Shown here in pieces: positions 1 to 11,241 of a stretch of 64,000 nucleotides of DNA. This DNA comes from Aureobasidium sp. EXF-3400. Lineage: Eukaryota; Ascomycota; Dothideomycetes; Dothideales; Saccotheciaceae. The translations under genes were made by a program, and so were the position numbers. Each line of letters opens with the position of its first letter. Positions within the stretch are counted from its first letter, which is position 1. The DNA is taken from positions 17,247 through 81,246 of the forward strand of contig SWBL01000242.1 of NCBI GenBank assembly GCA_024195585.1. Reading direction: 5' to 3'. The notes beneath the pieces were generated by a model. That model worked only from the letters and a program-made list of their open reading frames with translations, did no database searches and was not told the origin of the DNA.

Positions 1-108
1 GAGGAGCGGAAGCAGCATCTTGGGCAGGACACTGCCGTGCAGGCGCATGAAGAAGGGCAATTTTGAGTGTCGAGCCATGTCTCTAGGACCAGCGAAATAG
101 TCCTCCAT
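1..108 (-). CDS. Bestrophin-like (UPF0187-type) anion channel, N-terminal fragment
   Basis: Only the first 36 codons lie inside the window; the gene continues past the left edge. The reading starts at an ATG at 106-108 (MEDYFAGPRDMARHSK) and runs into LPFFMRLHGSVLPKMLLPLL. The LRxHGSVxPKM(L/I)LPLL stretch before the first membrane segment is how fungal bestrophin-family proteins begin. Members are membrane proteins thought to act as chloride or anion channels. A second in-frame ATG at 76-78 is a possible alternative start. With so little sequence the family call rests on one motif, so the assignment is moderate and nothing can be said about activity. Confidence 0.55.
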   Translation of the reverse strand, partial: MEDYFAGPRDMARHSKLPFFMRLHGSVLPKMLLPLL

Positions 109-2423
109 CTCTAGGTGGTGAGGTTGTGGTTTGCGAGCGTGATAACCGTGTGCCTTCCATGTTGCTTCGCGAGAAATGTTAACTGACGGAGCTCCGGTAG
201 ACATGGTGGCCGTGGTGCTTGTTGCGAAATCAGACGAAGCCATGGCGATTGATTGTCGAGTCGGCTGCACTGGAGTGACTCGGGCGAACGAGTGTGGTTT
301 CGAGTGCGAGGAGCAGAAAGTATGAAGCAGATGAACAAAGAAGCAGACAAGAAAGGAATGCAAGTCAGAGCGAGCGAGTGAAGCCAGTCCCAGTCAATTG
401 ATGAAAGAGCAAAATGCGTGGGCGTGGGCGACGACAAAGAAAACGGACGTGTTTCATCATGTATCGGCATGCAGCAATCACGGCGCTATCGGGTCAGGGC
501 ACTCATGGAATACGAACAGCTGCGCAAACATTGGACAATCAATCGGAGGCAGCATGATACGGTGCATTAATGTCGTTTGAGGCTGTGCAATGCGAGAAAA
601 GAAAAGCTCATCAAAAAAGTGCCTCCCCTGAAGAGTGACAGCGCAGATCTCTCTCTTTCTCCACTCGTTCAAATCTGGGGATTTTGACACGCGACATTGC
701 GGCTGCGTCCGCTCGACCACGAACCCAATGTTACTTATGCCTAAGCAACCAGCCCAGCACAGTGACACTTCACTCTGACCGTCCTTTGTGTCCAGATCAA
801 TTGCCCTAGAGCCTGCGCACAAAACCAATCTATGTAGTGCTATAATGCCTATCGGAGCGTGTCGGACCATGCTGACCGCTAATTTACGAAACCGAATCTC
901 CGCTCCTTCTTCTCAGCCTCAACGAGCCCCCTGACTCGCCCAAGATGCTTCTCTTGGCCATCGTTTCGTCTTCGTCACCGCTTACCAAAACATGTCGTGG
1001 CCTCTGTCACCTTGCGCTTGCTTCCCTCTGCCCACGGCGAACCCTCTCGATCGTGGCAGCTAGCAGACGACTAATCCGATATGGCACTGCCGAACTGTTC
1101 AACCATGCCCACAGTCGACTCGGCATCTGCCCATCTCCAACGATCCCACGTCCTACCATGACACGCTGCTATCCTCTTTGACAGCATCCAATGCCTGACC
1201 ACCCTAGGACCCCTCGCCAAGAACGTGACAAGCTTGCAAGAGAAGGATACAAGAGCATGAATACATACGAAGGCGACGCATGTTTGTCTCGTCGTGCGCC
1301 TCGATATAACAGTATTTTTTTTTATTAGCGGCTTCCAACAGCTACCTTCAGACGAAGGATCGCTAAGTACACACATGCAAGAGCCTCAGTGACTAGCACC
1401 ACCTATGTTGCAGAAGCTTCTGCTCTCTGTAAGGTCTGCGTATGCAACTCTAAGCCAATTGCGAGTAGTCCCGGGTTCGATTCCCGGCGAGACCCATCTT
1501 TTGCATCCTATGCTATTGCTTTTGCCTATAAGGAGAAAAAGAATAGAAAGAGGAGAAAGGGTTGCCAAAATGTAAATATAGCTGTTTTGGTAAGTTTTCA
1601 AGTAGGTTGTTCGGAAAGTCAGCGGTGTAGAAACGCTCGAGGCTCTTCCGAGCTGGAGTACGTTGGCGAAGCGGCCTCTTCCTAAAGTGCAACAACGACA
1701 GCATTCTGACTATATAAGACCAATCTATTGAGAAAGCCTCTACAGGTTTGCTTTCGTACCCGCGGCTGAAATGAAATTCGTACCCTCTAATTTGACGAGT
1801 ATAAATAGACTCCCTATTTCAAAGTTCGCCGCTTCGGATGCAGTCACAAATGCCTACATTGCCCTCGTGGGTCAATGCTCATCCACTACTGGTCTCAACA
1901 AAGCGCTCGAATATGGCTCTAGCAAGTTTTTACTCTGGATCCAAGGATGAGCGAACGGTCCGGAGTTCGCAGTGTCATGTTTTCTCCAAAAACCCTCAAA
2001 GAGGACCCTGATTGGGCAAATCTTGGCGACTTCCGGCAAAAGCTTCCCGAACATCCGCTCCCTTTTTCCCCAGTCCCAGCGAATCCACCATTGAGGTCTC
2101 GACCAAACTTTTTAACTCCTATTGCCAGTGCACTCGCGTCAAGCATTGGTTTGATTAGATCTGGAAATCATGGAATATTCTATCTTGTCCTTCCTTCTTC
2201 TCCCGCATTGGTACCTTTCTCTTATATTTGCGTGGCTGACATCCAGCCGTTGAGCTTGTAATTCTTGCTTTGACTTGTGTGTAACCTATAATCGTTCATC
2301 CTGCTTTGGCCTCTACACGCCTATCAGTTGTGAGTGATGGCGTATTCCCTATAACTTCCGCTCTGACATTGAGATTCATTCCTGACCAAATCTCAATGGC
2401 AGAATCCAAAAGCACATCGCATC
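109..2423. other. Gene-poor region between bestrophin-like and GT2 genes
   Basis: No reading frame here looks like a conserved protein. Open frames are short, overlap on both strands and lack recognisable motifs. The only structured element I see is the tRNA-like 3' half near 1433-1499. The stretch probably holds the divergent upstream regions of the two flanking genes. Confidence 0.5.
1433..1499 (+). tRNA. tRNA-like fragment (degenerate, 3' half well formed)
   Basis: Positions 1471-1487 form a perfect T arm (CCGGG, loop TTCGATT, CCCGG). This is followed by CGAGACC, which pairs over its last five bases with GGTCT at 1433-1437, and then by a TTTT run suitable as a Pol III stop. However, the span is about ten bases too short, two acceptor pairs are mismatched, and no normal D arm or seven-base anticodon loop can be drawn. 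It may be a tRNA pseudogene or a tRNA-derived element. Confidence 0.3.
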
Positions 2424-4548
2424 ATGTTGCTCGAAGACAAATCAAGACCTCTCTCCCAAGACCCGCGAGAAGTTTATGATATCGTTGAGCTCTCCGATAC
2501 CGAGGACCACACCCCTATATGGGATTGGTGCACAACGACGTTACCCCATCTGATCGGTACACCACTTTCCATCTTGTCATGGGCTTTCTCCCTTCGCTTC
2601 TTGCTGTTACTTTGGCGATCTCTCTGGGATGGTAACGGCAAGCCGGGAATTGTTGCTGCATGCTATTTCGGCATTCAACTATCATTACTGAGTATGGCTG
2701 AGCACCAGTCCTCTTTACCTAGCCATTACTGACAGACAGGCAGTTGCACGAGTGGCTGATGACGGATGGCGGTTTCTTTGCACCAACCCTCGCTTGCGAC
2801 CCAGACTCCGACTTGTTGGTTCACAAGTGCCACATGCCGACGTTATCATCACAACATGCGGCGAAGAGACCGACGTTGTCATGGATACTGTCCGAGCAGC
2901 GTGCGATCTTGACTATCCCGCAGACAGATACAGAATTCTGGTTGCCGACGATGCTGCGAATCCAGATTTGGAGATGCAAATAGCAGCCATGGCAACCAGA
3001 ACGCCAGTCACACTCTTGTACTATGCAAGACCGACCAAAGGTGGAATGAAGGCTGGCAACATGAATTCCGCGCTCAATTATCTGCACAGTCTTGGTGGAG
3101 CCGAGTATTGCACCTTCTGTGATGTTGACATGATATTCGAACCGGAGTTCCTTCGCGCTACGCTTGCCCTTCTCGTCAACGATGACCAAGTTGGAGTGGC
3201 TGTCGTCCCGCAGGTGAGAAGAAGCAGATATCCTGATAATCTTTGACCGAAGCTGACATCTTCTTTTCTGCAGAGGTTCTACAACGTACCGACCAACGAC
3301 CCACTGTACCAAAGTCTGAACGTGGATGGCAAATTCGATGAGATCCAACGTGACAGCATGAACTGTGCCTGGGTCACCGGCCCTGGCGTCGTGTTCCGCT
3401 GCAGGGCGATCAGGGACATTGGAGGCTTCCCCGAAAACGCCCTGGCCGAAGACATCTTGACTGGCTTCACACTTCAGGGTCGAGGTTGGAAGGTCGTGTA
3501 TTGCCGCGAAGAGCTACAATTTGGTCTCGTCCCAGATACCTTCAAGGCCCATGTCACGCAACGAATGAAATGGGTAAGCGACCTTACCGTACTTGCATGT
3601 ATGAACAACACTGACAGTTTCCAGTTTGTCGGACGACTACGTAACTCCCGCAGGCTCGACTGCGCTATATTCTCGCCGAAGGTGAAAGGCATGACCTGGA
3701 AGCAGCAAATCAGCGCGATATGTCATTGTGCTTCACCTATCGCATCCATGATGAACAGACCGCTTTGTTCTTGGATCATTCTTCTGCTTGTTGCTTCCGG
3801 ACAACCACTCGTTACTGCAAAATCTGGTGAATTGCAAAACATACTGTTCGTATACCTTTTGGCCAGAATCACTGCTTTCGTCGAAGAATTGCTTGCAAGC
3901 ACAGGCTGTGGTTATCGGGCACTTCGCCGGAGAATCGAAGGCATGCACTGGTTACACACCCATCTCTTCTTTGCCCTTGCCAAAGATCTGTGCCCTAAGT
4001 CACTGGCCGGAAAGCGAATTGGGTTTATCCCGACCGCTCTGGCAGAGTCCAAGATTCAGGAACGTCACCCTGATCGCCGGCCTGGACTTTGCCAACGTTT
4101 GCGGGTGATGTTCCTCTACCAACACCTGTGGTACCATGTCGCTCTATTTGCAGTCGCAGCAACAGTCTTCGCAGTGGGTCTCGTGAAAGCAGGCAACCAC
4201 GGCACCTTGCATTACCTCCTAACACATGTACTGGTTCCTGGTGCGGCATGGAGCAGTCATTTCGCCTCACTCAGACCAATCGCATATGCTGTTTCGCCTC
4301 CGACCATGCCAGAGCGACGGGAGCTGATGGATCGGGACTTCGCTCGCCCAAGACCAGAAGTGAAGGAGAACGAGGACTATCTTCAATTGCATTTGGAGGA
4401 CGAATCTCAAGGTCAGACATTCGAAGTCTGGCGACCAAAGCCAGAGCAGAAGCTCGAGAAATGGGATGCTTGGGCGATCCTGCCAGAAATCCCACGCAGC
4501 ATGGGTCTCATTTTCTGGCTTGTCGTTGGTTCGGGTATGTGCCAGTGA
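2424..4548 (+). CDS. Family 2 glycosyltransferase (cellulose-synthase-like membrane protein)
   Basis: Proposed exons are 2424-2691, 2744-3213, 3274-3573 and 3625-4548, about 653 aa. Two hydrophobic segments lie near the N-terminus and several more follow the catalytic domain, the usual layout of processive membrane GT2 enzymes. Catalytic signatures are visible in order: an Asp pair in VADDAANPD (about residue 155), the DxD-type FCDVDMIF (about 215), an ED in LAEDILTGF, and a QxxRW-like QRMKW (about 342). These bind nucleotide sugar and metal in GT-A folds, so it probably makes a cell-surface polysaccharide; the substrate cannot be read from sequence. The third intron is 51 nt, so its retention would not shift the frame. 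The 3' end is uncertain: GTATGT at 4533 could start another intron and lengthen the last membrane segment. Confidence 0.82.
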
Positions 4549-4859
4549 TTGTTGCCATAATGACAGACATAAATAGACGGTAGACTAGGCTGCTCGGAAA
4601 TATGGATCGCTTTGCCGCTGCAAACTCAGCTAAAATTAGACAAGGCAGATTGTGATGATATATGATTGTCAACTGTTGCGGTCCAAAGGCTCAAACGTGC
4701 TGTGATACTGACGGCTTCTTGTTCGGACCGTTCACCAGTGAACATTCAGCATCAGCAAAAGCAACAACACCCCCCAGTTCGCCTTGGAGATGTCTAGCCA
4801 TTGCTCAAAAATGACCATAACCAGGCAAAAGGACGAAAACACCGATGATACAAAACAAT

Positions 4860-4930
4860 TGTCGCAGCCGTGAATCGAACACGGGGCTCGTGCATGGCAA
4901 GCACGAATTTTACCACTAAACCACTGCGAC
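4860..4930 (-). tRNA. tRNA-Gly (anticodon GCC)
   Basis: On the minus strand the sequence folds as a complete cloverleaf. It has a 7-bp acceptor (GTCGCAG pairing with CTGCGAC), a D arm with TGGTTTAGTGGTA, an anticodon loop containing GCC, a T arm GTG-TTCGATT-CAC, and discriminator A. A TTTT run follows directly downstream on the transcribed strand as a Pol III stop. No intron is present. The length and sequence match eukaryotic tRNA-Gly(GCC). Confidence 0.95.
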
Positions 4931-5593
4931 TTTGATGAAGCCTACTGGATCTTGGTGAGTTAAGTATCAAAGAATGGCCAAGAATATTCGTCATGGGCAT
5001 CTCGACGCATCTGTCGTTTTTCTGTAATCATGAGTGGCATGTTCTTGCAGCGAAAGAATCGGTGAGCCGCGATGGTTCGAAACATACATCATGGGTTCAG
5101 GCTCGTGCCTTGTATGCGAAAAATCACATGCCTGGCCGGAAGCCTCTTGGACCGAGGTGTCGGGCGTCCCGGGAGCTGAACAATAATAGAGCTGAGAGCA
5201 GCGGGAAACGGTACGCGCGGGAGCCGAAAAGCATAGCGAATATTGCCGTTGACCCCGCATGAATGTGGCAGGCGCGCGTTCTGGACCAAGGGCTTTGCGA
5301 GTCATCCGAGTATCGAGACAGCAATAGATGGTTTCGAATGTGCAGTGAACGAGGACAGGAACCCGATGTAATGGCTTGAAAAGACAGGTCTGGAGTGGGT
5401 GCACTGGTTGCAAGCAGTTGGTCAGCAAATTTTGAGGTGGCAGACGATTGGAGGGTCAGGCGTGCATGGTCAAAGTGACGTTGAGCTGAGAAGATGGAAG
5501 CAGAGCAGAGCGCGGGCCTCTGTTCGCGTGCTTTGACGACGGTTGGAATCCACTTTCCACAGGCAGTCAGCTCATGACCTGCCTCTTCTCTCG

Positions 5594-5602
5594 TATATAA
5601 AT
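5594..5602 (+). promoter_or_regulatory. Putative TATA box of the TauD-like gene
   Basis: TATATAAAT sits about 450 nt upstream of the ATG at 6044. It is followed by a long pyrimidine-rich stretch typical of fungal 5' leaders. Position and sequence suit a core promoter, but no transcription start can be confirmed from sequence alone. Confidence 0.35.
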
Positions 5603-5877
5603 TTGCAGCACTCGACGACTACAAAAGTCCTGCAGACGCACGCCATTCGAAGAGCGAGTGTCCTCATCACTTGCCAATCGCGAGATCGCTCAGCACAACC
5701 CCGTCGACGAGCTCGTACCCCGCACTCGCGCCATCCAGCGGCCAGCATCGACGGCTCCGATAGGGCAATTATCGCGCAAGAGAGACTCGTCGAGCACGCC
5801 ATCCTTCGACCTGCCATTATCAGCCATTATCTACCTCCACCACGGCCAACTCGCCCGCATCGGGAACCACCGTCGCC

Positions 5878-6075
5878 ATGAATTATATACTCGTCTACTC
5901 GCTGTCTCTGCTGCTGTACCAAGGCCTCTGCACCGCCGAACAGCACCGCCTACGACACTACCTTGACCTGCTCTCCAAGCCTATCAATCGTCTTGATCTT
6001 TCTCAAAACACTGCCCGTCGCGCCCGCAACCCGACCCCACACCATGGCTCCGACCGCCGTCCAATCCCCGCTTGA
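5878..6075 (+). promoter_or_regulatory. Upstream ORF overlapping the TauD-like start codon
   Basis: A 65-codon frame opens at ATG 5878 and ends at 6075, so it overlaps the main ATG (6044) in another frame. If the leader contains it, ribosomes using this start would bypass the main coding region. The peptide begins with a hydrophobic stretch (MNYILVYSLSLLLYQGLCTA). This is a possible translational brake; chance occurrence is also possible. Confidence 0.3.
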
Positions 6076-7249
6076 AGCCTCTCAGTTCACCTCTTACACA
6101 TACCACAACCCTTCGTCCAAGGTCTTCCCCGACGGTGTCAAGACTGCCGGCCAGTTCGATCCTATCTACAACCAGCTTGCCCCATACTCGGCCTTCCCCA
6201 AGGAGATTACTGGCCCTACAGTATGGCACGCTGAGGAATACAAGAACAATCCAGAGCGCTGGACACACCCTTTCAGCGACGATGAGATTGCCGAAATCAG
6301 CAAGGCTGCCGATGACTTCATCGCCTCGGCCACTCCGCTGACTGGCATCACCAAGGAGAAGTTCCCCTTGCCCTCTGCCACTGGCCGCCTGCTGCACTCG
6401 CTGCGTCACGAGCTGCTCAACGGCAAAGGCTTCATCCTCTTCAAGGGCTTCCCTGTCGAGAAATGGGGTCTGCACAAGTCCGCTGTTGCTTACATGGGCC
6501 TGGGCACATACCTTGGCTACTTTGTCAGCCAGAACAGCCGTGGTCACGTCTTGGGACACGTCAAGGACGTTGGTGAGGACAGCAGCCAGATCGACAAGGT
6601 CCGCATCTACCGCACCAACGCCCGTCAATTCTTCCATGCCGATGACAGCGACATTGTCGGTCTTCTCTGCATAGCTCGTGCCCTCGAGGGCGGTGAGTCT
6701 GACCTCGTGTCCAGCCACGCAGTGTGGAACGCACTGCAGAAGGAGAACCCTGACGTCGCCGAGCTACTCACCCAGCCCATCTGGTACTTTGACCGCAAGG
6801 GTGAGAAGTCAGTTGGCCAGCAAGACTGGATTCGCACATCCGTCTTCTACCTCGAGCCCAAGCCCAATGGTCGTGTCTACTCCAAGTGGGACCCTTACTA
6901 CGTCAAGTCCCTTACTCGTTTCAGCGATGCGGGTGTCATCCCAGCCCTCTCGGCCGAACAACTTCGTGCTGCTCAGATCCTCGAAGACACATGCGTGCGT
7001 CTCTCTCTGCACATGATCCTCGAGATTGGTGACATCCAGTTCTTGAGCAACGAACACGTCCTGCATGCTCGCACAGCCTACAAGGACCACGCCCCTCCAC
7101 TCCCAAGACGTCATCTTATGAGACTCTGGCTCGCTACTCCAGATACTGAAGGTGGTTGGACCTTGCCTTTTGAGGACAGCTCCCACAGAAAGCGTGGTGG
7201 CATTCAAGTCAACGACAACCCTCCTGTCGCTCCCCTCGATGCCGAATAA
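6044..7249 (+). CDS. TauD/TfdA-like Fe(II)/2-oxoglutarate dioxygenase
   Basis: Intronless, 401 aa, started at the ATG in CACACCATGGC, a strong fungal context; an in-frame ATG at 5963 would add 27 poorly conserved-looking residues. The iron-binding facial triad is visible: His and Asp in FFHADDSD (about residue 197) and a distal His in EHVLHARTAYKDH. The 2-oxoglutarate-anchoring arginine is probably in RHLMRLWLA. Upstream, GKGFILFKGFPVEKW is the strand pattern that precedes the active site in fungal TauD proteins. Such enzymes hydroxylate small organic substrates, in some cases sulfonates, but many fungal paralogues are unassigned. The leader is CT-rich and carries an overlapping upstream ORF. 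The family is certain enough; the substrate is unknown. Confidence 0.88.
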   Translation: MAPTAVQSPLEASQFTSYTYHNPSSKVFPDGVKTAGQFDPIYNQLAPYSAFPKEITGPTVWHAEEYKNNPERWTHPFSDDEIAEISKAADDFIASATPLTGITKEKFPLPSATGRLLHSLRHELLNGKGFILFKGFPVEKWGLHKSAVAYMGLGTYLGYFVSQNSRGHVLGHVKDVGEDSSQIDKVRIYRTNARQFFHADDSDIVGLLCIARALEGGESDLVSSHAVWNALQKENPDVAELLTQPIWYFDRKGEKSVGQQDWIRTSVFYLEPKPNGRVYSKWDPYYVKSLTRFSDAGVIPALSAEQLRAAQILEDTCVRLSLHMILEIGDIQFLSNEHVLHARTAYKDHAPPLPRRHLMRLWLATPDTEGGWTLPFEDSSHRKRGGIQVNDNPPVAPLDAE

Positions 7250-7702
7250 TGACCTTTACGAACCCATGTCACTAAATGTGTAAACCATCTATCATATACC
7301 AAAATCAATTCGATCGAATAATTAAAATCTAACTTTGCTGTCAACACATTCGTCACCGTGCACCGCACCTGCCACCTCTGCTCGCAACAAGGGGAAATCA
7401 CATTGCTATGCGTCGGCTGACTCTTCAGCCATTCATCCGTTTTGTTCTTGAGACATTGCCATCACTCATGTCATCTTCAGGTGTTTCAATGTTTGCATTC
7501 TTCGCTAACGACGAGACCAGCCAATCGTGTGAGACATGAGGAATGCAATGCGAGTTCATTCCAAATTCATTCCCCCATACCCCATGTTTTGATGGCACTT
7601 CAACACAGGAATGCCATCATGGCCCGTGAGAAAAGACAAGATGTGGCTTGCTGCATCCTTCAGACGGCTCGTCGTCCTTTGACCACACTCCTTTTCGCCA
7701 CC

Positions 7703-8950
7703 ATGTTCGGACGCTCATTCGCATGTTGCTTTTTACCGCTATCGGCCATCCTAGGTGATGCAGCCGCAGCCCTACATCCCTTCAGGCACGAAGCTATCGA
7801 GTTTCGCCGCAGGCAAGCTGCTGCCAGTAGCGATGCTCAACTTCAATCTAGCACCGCAGGCTCGGTGTTGACATACATTACACCTTCTCCGGGTGCTTCT
7901 CCTATTCCTGTCACAGAGCAAAGCCAGCTGGTGTCATCAGATGTGCCCCTGTTCACGCTTTGTGCACTGCCGCCAGAAGCTTTCTCCCCCGTCACGGCTA
8001 CACCTACTCAAACTACAGCACCCTATCAAAACTACTCTATATCAATACCCCCTGGGCCTGGAACGTGCACTACAATCTACAGCCCAACAGTCACAATGGT
8101 ATGCGCTACTACCTTGACTGGCATCGACCGTGTGTATCCCGTGACTGCTTGCAATCAAGATATCACCTTTTCGAGCGACTTCGGATATGTGCTGGAAACA
8201 CCTAGTGCAACCTTGAGCAATGCGACGGATGCCAATGGTACAGCTGCAATGATCACTCCGCCTCCTACTGTACAGCCTCTCACCACGTACTATGTTGCTC
8301 CATGGAACGAACTTACGAGTGCCGGCCCTCCTACAGATGTAGACAAGAAGGTCTGTGCAACATTCCCCAACGGAACAGAGGAGTGTGTCGTAGAGTACTA
8401 CGTCTGGGAGACCAGTCTCGTGACCATTCCAACAACCACAATCACATCAATCAATTTGACTACGACTGTGGCTGGACCTTCACAAATCATTGTGGAAACT
8501 TTCGTGGCCAATGTGACAGAGATGCTCACTACCTTCTCGATGTCCACAACTATGGAGTTGACTTACTCGGTCGAAACGGAAACGACGAACATCGCTACAA
8601 GGCCAACTGTCTCCACTGGACCTACTGTCACACAGACGTACACTCTGAGCCAGAACTCGCTCCCTACAGTGTAAGATGATATGCATATCTGGAATGGCGA
8701 GTTAATCTGACATGTATAGCAGTCGCACGACAAGCACGTCTACCCGTCTCATTACGAGAACCGTTTACATCTCAGGCGGAACCATAACGTCAACCGTGCC
8801 TAACACTCAAGTTCCGACTGACACAACTGCTGAGTAAGTCATCCACCTGTAGAGTTTGCAGCATGTATTGACACGTGTCATAGGCCTTCATTATCTGCAG
8901 CCCCCTCTGCCTCGCTCGATGTGGCCAGTATTCTGGGCATTGGCAATTGA
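7703..8950 (+). CDS. Secreted Ser/Thr/Pro-rich cell-surface protein, unknown function
   Basis: Exons 7703-8670, 8720-8833 and 8884-8950 give about 382 aa. Introns are 49 and 50 nt with GTAAGA/TAG and GTAAGT/TAG borders, and both restore the frame exactly. The ATG at 7703 in GCCACCATG is followed by a hydrophobic leader (FACCFLPLSAILGDAAAA) and then an Arg-rich EFRRRQA that could be a Kex2-type pro-site. The rest is rich in Thr, Ser, Pro and Val with many N-glycosylation sequons and a few cysteines, as in fungal wall or adhesive proteins. No catalytic motif is seen. The tail is only weakly hydrophobic, so a GPI anchor is doubtful. Earlier in-frame ATGs (7442, 7592) would hide the signal peptide. 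Confidence 0.7.
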
Positions 8951-9680
8951 GTCTCGCACGACCAAATCTGTCAATTGGTGTGGTGCTTGATTGTCTAGAT
9001 GGCCGCAATTCCCAACTTCTGTTTCATGCTCCTGTATTCCCATTGTCCAGCTCCGAGAGTCGAATGGCTCATGCTCCTGTGTAAGCTCTGATGCCATATC
9101 GTTTCGCGGTTCTTTTTATGCTTGATAGCTGCCCATGATCGAAGAGAATATATTCGACCGTTTGCTAGATGCCATGCAATTTTGTTTGGAACTTTGAACG
9201 AGTTTCGTTTGATTTAGTTGCAAGGGAAAGCAGAAGACTCAGTTACAGTCCCGATGCTCGCAGCTATAGCGAGTCGTCACCGTCCAGAGAACGTAGCTTA
9301 AACTTGTCAGGAAACAGGATGCACGGGGATCTATCGATACCAGCTAGGTGACACCGCGGCGACGCGTAGCCGCTCCCCGACTCAGACACACAATGCATTG
9401 TCTCAGAAAAAGTGCATCCGGATAGACTCAGTAGAGATTCAAAGGACTCCTGGAACAATTATCTGGCACCTTCTTTGTTCCAATAGCGAATTTTAACCAG
9501 ATACAAAGGAGACTCAGAGACAAGTCTTTGCTTGTCCTTTCACTCTTTGTCTATAATAAAGGCCGCTTGTTCACGAGAACAATAAGGATATAAGTTTCCC
9601 TGCTCCAATAAGTGCTTGCCCATTCCAAAGGCCTTCGAAACTCGACTGTTATTTGAATACCTCAGAACAAAAGCAAGAAG
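8951..9680. other. Intergenic, no gene recognised
   Basis: Only short overlapping frames without motifs occur here. The last 150 bases contain A/T-rich and CT-rich tracts that would suit the promoter and leader of the gene starting at 9681. Confidence 0.5.
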
Positions 9681-10445
9681 ATGTCAGCACAATCTAATCC
9701 CACTGGCGGGCAGGGACCGTCAGAGAACTCGAACTATGGAACCTTCACCAAGTATTCTGCAGGACAGACTCGATCAAGCGTCGCTGGCAGACGTCGCGCA
9801 CCTCGTCTTCGTCGATTGGACCTCGATTTCCAGGCTACTCCTAGCGTCAGGATTGAAGAGCTGTCATACAGGTACCTCCGTGATACAATGCGCAGCCAGC
9901 CGGATATCAACAAACCTCTTCCTCCTCTACCCGACCGGAAACCTTCTTCTCGCCCTGCAAGCCCTATTGATAGAGCTGCTCATTGGGTCAACAAGAAGGT
10001 CGTCACGCCTGTCAAGGAATTTTTCAGGACGCCCGAAGTTGAAGAGATGATCGAACAAAAGTCGTATGATCCTGTCAATGTTCCACACGCCTCCCTCGCC
10101 GAGTCGAGAACTCAGCCTGATACGAGCAAACACTCAAGAAGCAGATCAAGTGTTGACCGCTGTGAAGCTTCTTCAAGACGATCTGCAAGCATCTCCTCGC
10201 GTGAGACTTTCCAGAGTCCTCCTTCCACCCCCAGATCCCGTATGTCGGATGTCTCGATGACGAGCAGTGTTCGACACGCACTTGATAGTGCTCAGCAGGT
10301 GGGTAGTCGACTCGGACTGAACCATGAAGCTGGAAGACTGGTCTTTGCTGACGCAGCACCAGCTGGAATGATGGATCCTTGCAGCGTCTGCCATAAGGAA
10401 CCTAGGGGTGTACTGTATCATGGTCGTTGCCGTGATTGTAGGTAA
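9681..10445 (+). CDS. Hypothetical protein with C-terminal CxxC-type zinc ribbon
   Basis: A single-exon frame of 254 aa from an ATG at 9681. Most of it is polar, Ser/Arg/Pro-rich and probably disordered. A short helical piece in the middle (IDRAAHWVNKKVVTPVKEF) and a C-terminal cluster CSVCHKEPRGVLYHGRCRDCR carry two CxxC pairs that could bind zinc. I do not recognise a named family. TAG at the stop is directly followed by GTAAAT, so a further intron and a longer C-terminus are possible. AATAAA at 10473-10478 is a plausible polyadenylation signal, which supports the end chosen. Base composition and codon choice resemble the neighbouring conserved genes. Confidence 0.6.
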   Translation: MSAQSNPTGGQGPSENSNYGTFTKYSAGQTRSSVAGRRRAPRLRRLDLDFQATPSVRIEELSYRYLRDTMRSQPDINKPLPPLPDRKPSSRPASPIDRAAHWVNKKVVTPVKEFFRTPEVEEMIEQKSYDPVNVPHASLAESRTQPDTSKHSRSRSSVDRCEASSRRSASISSRETFQSPPSTPRSRMSDVSMTSSVRHALDSAQQVGSRLGLNHEAGRLVFADAAPAGMMDPCSVCHKEPRGVLYHGRCRDCR

Positions 10446-11241
10446 ATGATTATGCTGTTTGTTCCCGGAATCAATAAAATATGTTTGATACACTTTGACT
10501 TTTCCCATGTCTCTTCTTTCTTACCACAAACAATGCATGACACTTTCGATTGTTAATCGTGTTGTCCTTAGTAGAAAAACAAGTTGCCCATGAAGATTCT
10601 AAGCATAGTCAGCAGTTCTCAGTGGCAAATCAATTGGGACTCAACGTTTCCTCGGTTCTGCTTTGTCACATTCTAACATTCTGTTCGCAAAACAAGTGAA
10701 TTCTTCGATCACGAACCTGACGAATGATGGGTATGCCTGTCCAGTGCGGCGATAGATAAACCATAAACCACATGTCTTTGTGTCTAATTCATGCAGACTA
10801 GGTTCTTCTATTAAAGACAAGTTTGTTCTCACGATGTTGTCTCTGGCTACAGGGTTGCTCCGCCAACATGATAGAGTGGTCCGTGCGGAGGCGTCTCGCC
10901 TTGGCAGACAAGGACGCGTCTCAGCGACGACTCCTTTGACGCACGACTTCGCGGGTCCGCTCGTGCTTGCTTCTTCATTTTCGAGAGACCTGCACACGGC
11001 GCACGAGCTTCCTGCTTTTCAGATGAGTCAAGAATCTGCAACAGAAAGCGCAGGCATCTGTAAGAATTGGTCGGGCGTTCGGGGTCGGCGCGGTGTGAAG
11101 TGAGATCGCGCGTCGAAAAAGTTGATCAAGTTGAAGGCATGTACAGAAGACAGGTCTAGAATTACTCGTTTCGCGATTGAGTCGTGGGTTCCTTGTGGCA
11201 GGTGGGAATCTGTTTAGATTGTTGCCTGTCGTGCCTTCTTC
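10446..11241. other. Intergenic, no gene recognised
   Basis: No convincing coding potential on either strand. The region separates two plus-strand genes and should include the 3' end of the Zn-ribbon gene and the promoter of the SET-domain gene. Confidence 0.5.

Noticed and set aside
5065..5100. ttcgaaac near 5072 as another tRNA T arm
   Set aside because: No pairing stems or acceptor could be formed around it.
5984..6718. Long minus-strand frame over the TauD-like gene
   Set aside because: Antisense shadow of a GC-rich conserved gene; it shows no motif of its own.
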